Below are positions 6,591 to 7,552 of a DNA stretch of 7,552 bases, piece by piece. The translations under genes and the position numbers were made by a program. This DNA is from Thiotrichaceae bacterium (lineage in GTDB: Bacteria; Pseudomonadota; Gammaproteobacteria; Thiotrichales; Thiotrichaceae): contig JALVRY010000036.1 in assembly GCA_027024625.1 (NCBI GenBank), forward strand, positions 1 through 7,552, in the 5' to 3' direction. The notes under the pieces were generated by a model. It saw nothing but the letters and a program-made list of their open reading frames with translations, did not search any database and had not been told where the DNA came from. Within the stretch, counting starts at the first letter, position 1. Every line of letters begins with the position of its first letter.

Positions 6591-7232
6591 ATGAAGCCCT
6601 TTCAGAAAGATTTTCTCGATTTTGCTATCCAGCAAGGTGTACTTAAGTTTGGTGAGTTTACACTAAAGTCTGGGCGTATTAGCCCTTACTTTTTTAATGC
6701 AGGGTTATTTCAAACAGGCTCATCTTTATCTCAACTTAGTCATTTTTACGCTCAAGCGATTGTCGAATCTAACTTACAGTTCGATATGATTTTTGGGCCA
6801 GCTTATAAGGGGATTCCATTAGTCTCAACTATTGCAATGGCGATGTATGAACAACATGGAATTGATTATCCTTATGCATTCAATCGAAAAGAAGCAAAAA
6901 CACATGGAGAGGGCGGTAATATTGTAGGAGCACCCTTGGAAGGGCGTGTTTTAATTGTAGATGATGTAATTACTGCAGGTACAGCTATCCGTGAAGCTGC
7001 GGATATTGTTGCAGCAAGCGGTGCTAAATTAGCGGGTGTGGCTATTTCATTAGATCGACAAGAGAAAGGTACGGGTGAATTATCAGCGGTGCAAGAAGTT
7101 CAAGCAAGTTACGGTATTGACGTTGTTAATATTGTTAGTTTGCCAGATGTAATTAAGCATATATCAGAATCAATGGATGATGTGGCTATATTAAATGCAG
7201 TGCAAACATATCGTGATCAGTATGGTGTATAG
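6591..7232 (+). CDS. pyrE: Orotate phosphoribosyltransferase, 213 aa
   Basis: The enzyme joins orotate to PRPP to give orotidine 5'-monophosphate and diphosphate, the fifth step of de novo UMP synthesis, in the cytoplasm. The N-terminus [40 protein letters not shown] aligns from the first residue with E. coli PyrE and includes K26 and the SPYFFNAG orotate-side motif. The flexible catalytic loop is [11 protein letters not shown] (99-109) with the expected Lys100, Lys103 and His105. The PRPP-binding motif is [13 protein letters not shown] (120-132). The length equals the usual 213 residues. Its product diphosphate is a substrate of the pyrophosphatase encoded in this window. The gene has a weak ribosome site of its own and probably depends on the upstream leader frame for initiation. 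Confidence 0.97.
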   Translation: MKPFQKDFLDFAIQQGVLKFGEFTLKSGRISPYFFNAGLFQTGSSLSQLSHFYAQAIVESNLQFDMIFGPAYKGIPLVSTIAMAMYEQHGIDYPYAFNRKEAKTHGEGGNIVGAPLEGRVLIVDDVITAGTAIREAADIVAASGAKLAGVAISLDRQEKGTGELSAVQEVQASYGIDVVNIVSLPDVIKHISESMDDVAILNAVQTYRDQYGV

Positions 7233-7552
7233 AATTGAAAAAACTTCATTTCTTCATTTCTTCATTTCGTGGTGTGTTATTGAGACTCCGCAATATTTCT
7301 TAATAAAATATTCATTTTATCAGCAAAAACTAGGCAATTGTCAAATATAAGGCTATGTTAATATAATAGAATGATGTTATAGAAAACCTTATCAATATAA
7401 AAATAAATACACTTTTGGCGATATGTCGCCTTTAGCTGACAAATAACTACGGAGAAAAAATTATGAAATTATTTATTCTGGGCATTATTGTAGCTTGGAT
7501 AATCGAAGGCTTATTTTATGTCCTTTATTGGAAAAAGCGTTCTAATAAAGTG

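Overview
The window looks like chromosome from an AT-rich gammaproteobacterium. The evidence is a canonical tRNA-Thr(TGT) with encoded CCA, a PyrE that starts and reads like enterobacterial orotate phosphoribosyltransferase, strong Shine-Dalgarno sequences and sigma70-type promoters. Several proteins (the membrane-anchored DUF302 protein, the SCP2-like protein, the rhodanese with a GFEGD...GW...GL.W tail, and the TrpD-like protein) resemble forms I associate with sulfur-oxidising or Thiotrichales-like gammaproteobacteria. That placement is from memory and is tentative. No transposase, integrase, phage gene, CRISPR array or toxin-antitoxin pair is visible.

Layout. Bases 1-34 hold the probable tail of an upstream gene. 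A bidirectional terminator (105-135) separates it from a leftward pair: a TrpD-like glycosyltransferase-family-3 protein (394-1500) followed by a 64-residue protein with RMF-like motifs (163-357). Divergent from these, a rightward pair encodes a Sel1-repeat protein (1683-2132) and a 137-residue conserved-looking protein (2150-2563). Next come the tRNA-Thr gene (2704-2779), with its own promoter, and a second bidirectional terminator (2785-2815).

A leftward cluster follows, reading from right to left: inorganic pyrophosphatase (4303-4914), a single-domain rhodanese whose start overlaps the pyrophosphatase stop (3885-4313), and a soluble PDC/Cache sensor protein with a GTG start (2855-3799). 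About 410 bp of mostly non-coding DNA separates it from a rightward series: an SCP2-like protein (5327-5731), a membrane-anchored DUF302 protein (5868-6491), pyrE (6591-7232) and the start of a small membrane protein (7463 to the window end).

The most interesting element is the 99-bp leader of pyrE. It holds a promoter candidate, a terminator-type hairpin, and an 11-codon reading frame (6554-6589) whose very strong Shine-Dalgarno lies in the top of that hairpin. The stop codon of this frame lies one base before the pyrE ATG, and pyrE itself has only a weak ribosome site. This is the architecture expected for leader-translation-coupled attenuation of a pyrimidine gene. A second terminator-type hairpin sits directly in front of the DUF302 ribosome site, after two other hairpins, with no promoter visible in between. 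The remaining genes are ordinary housekeeping or conserved genes of unknown function.
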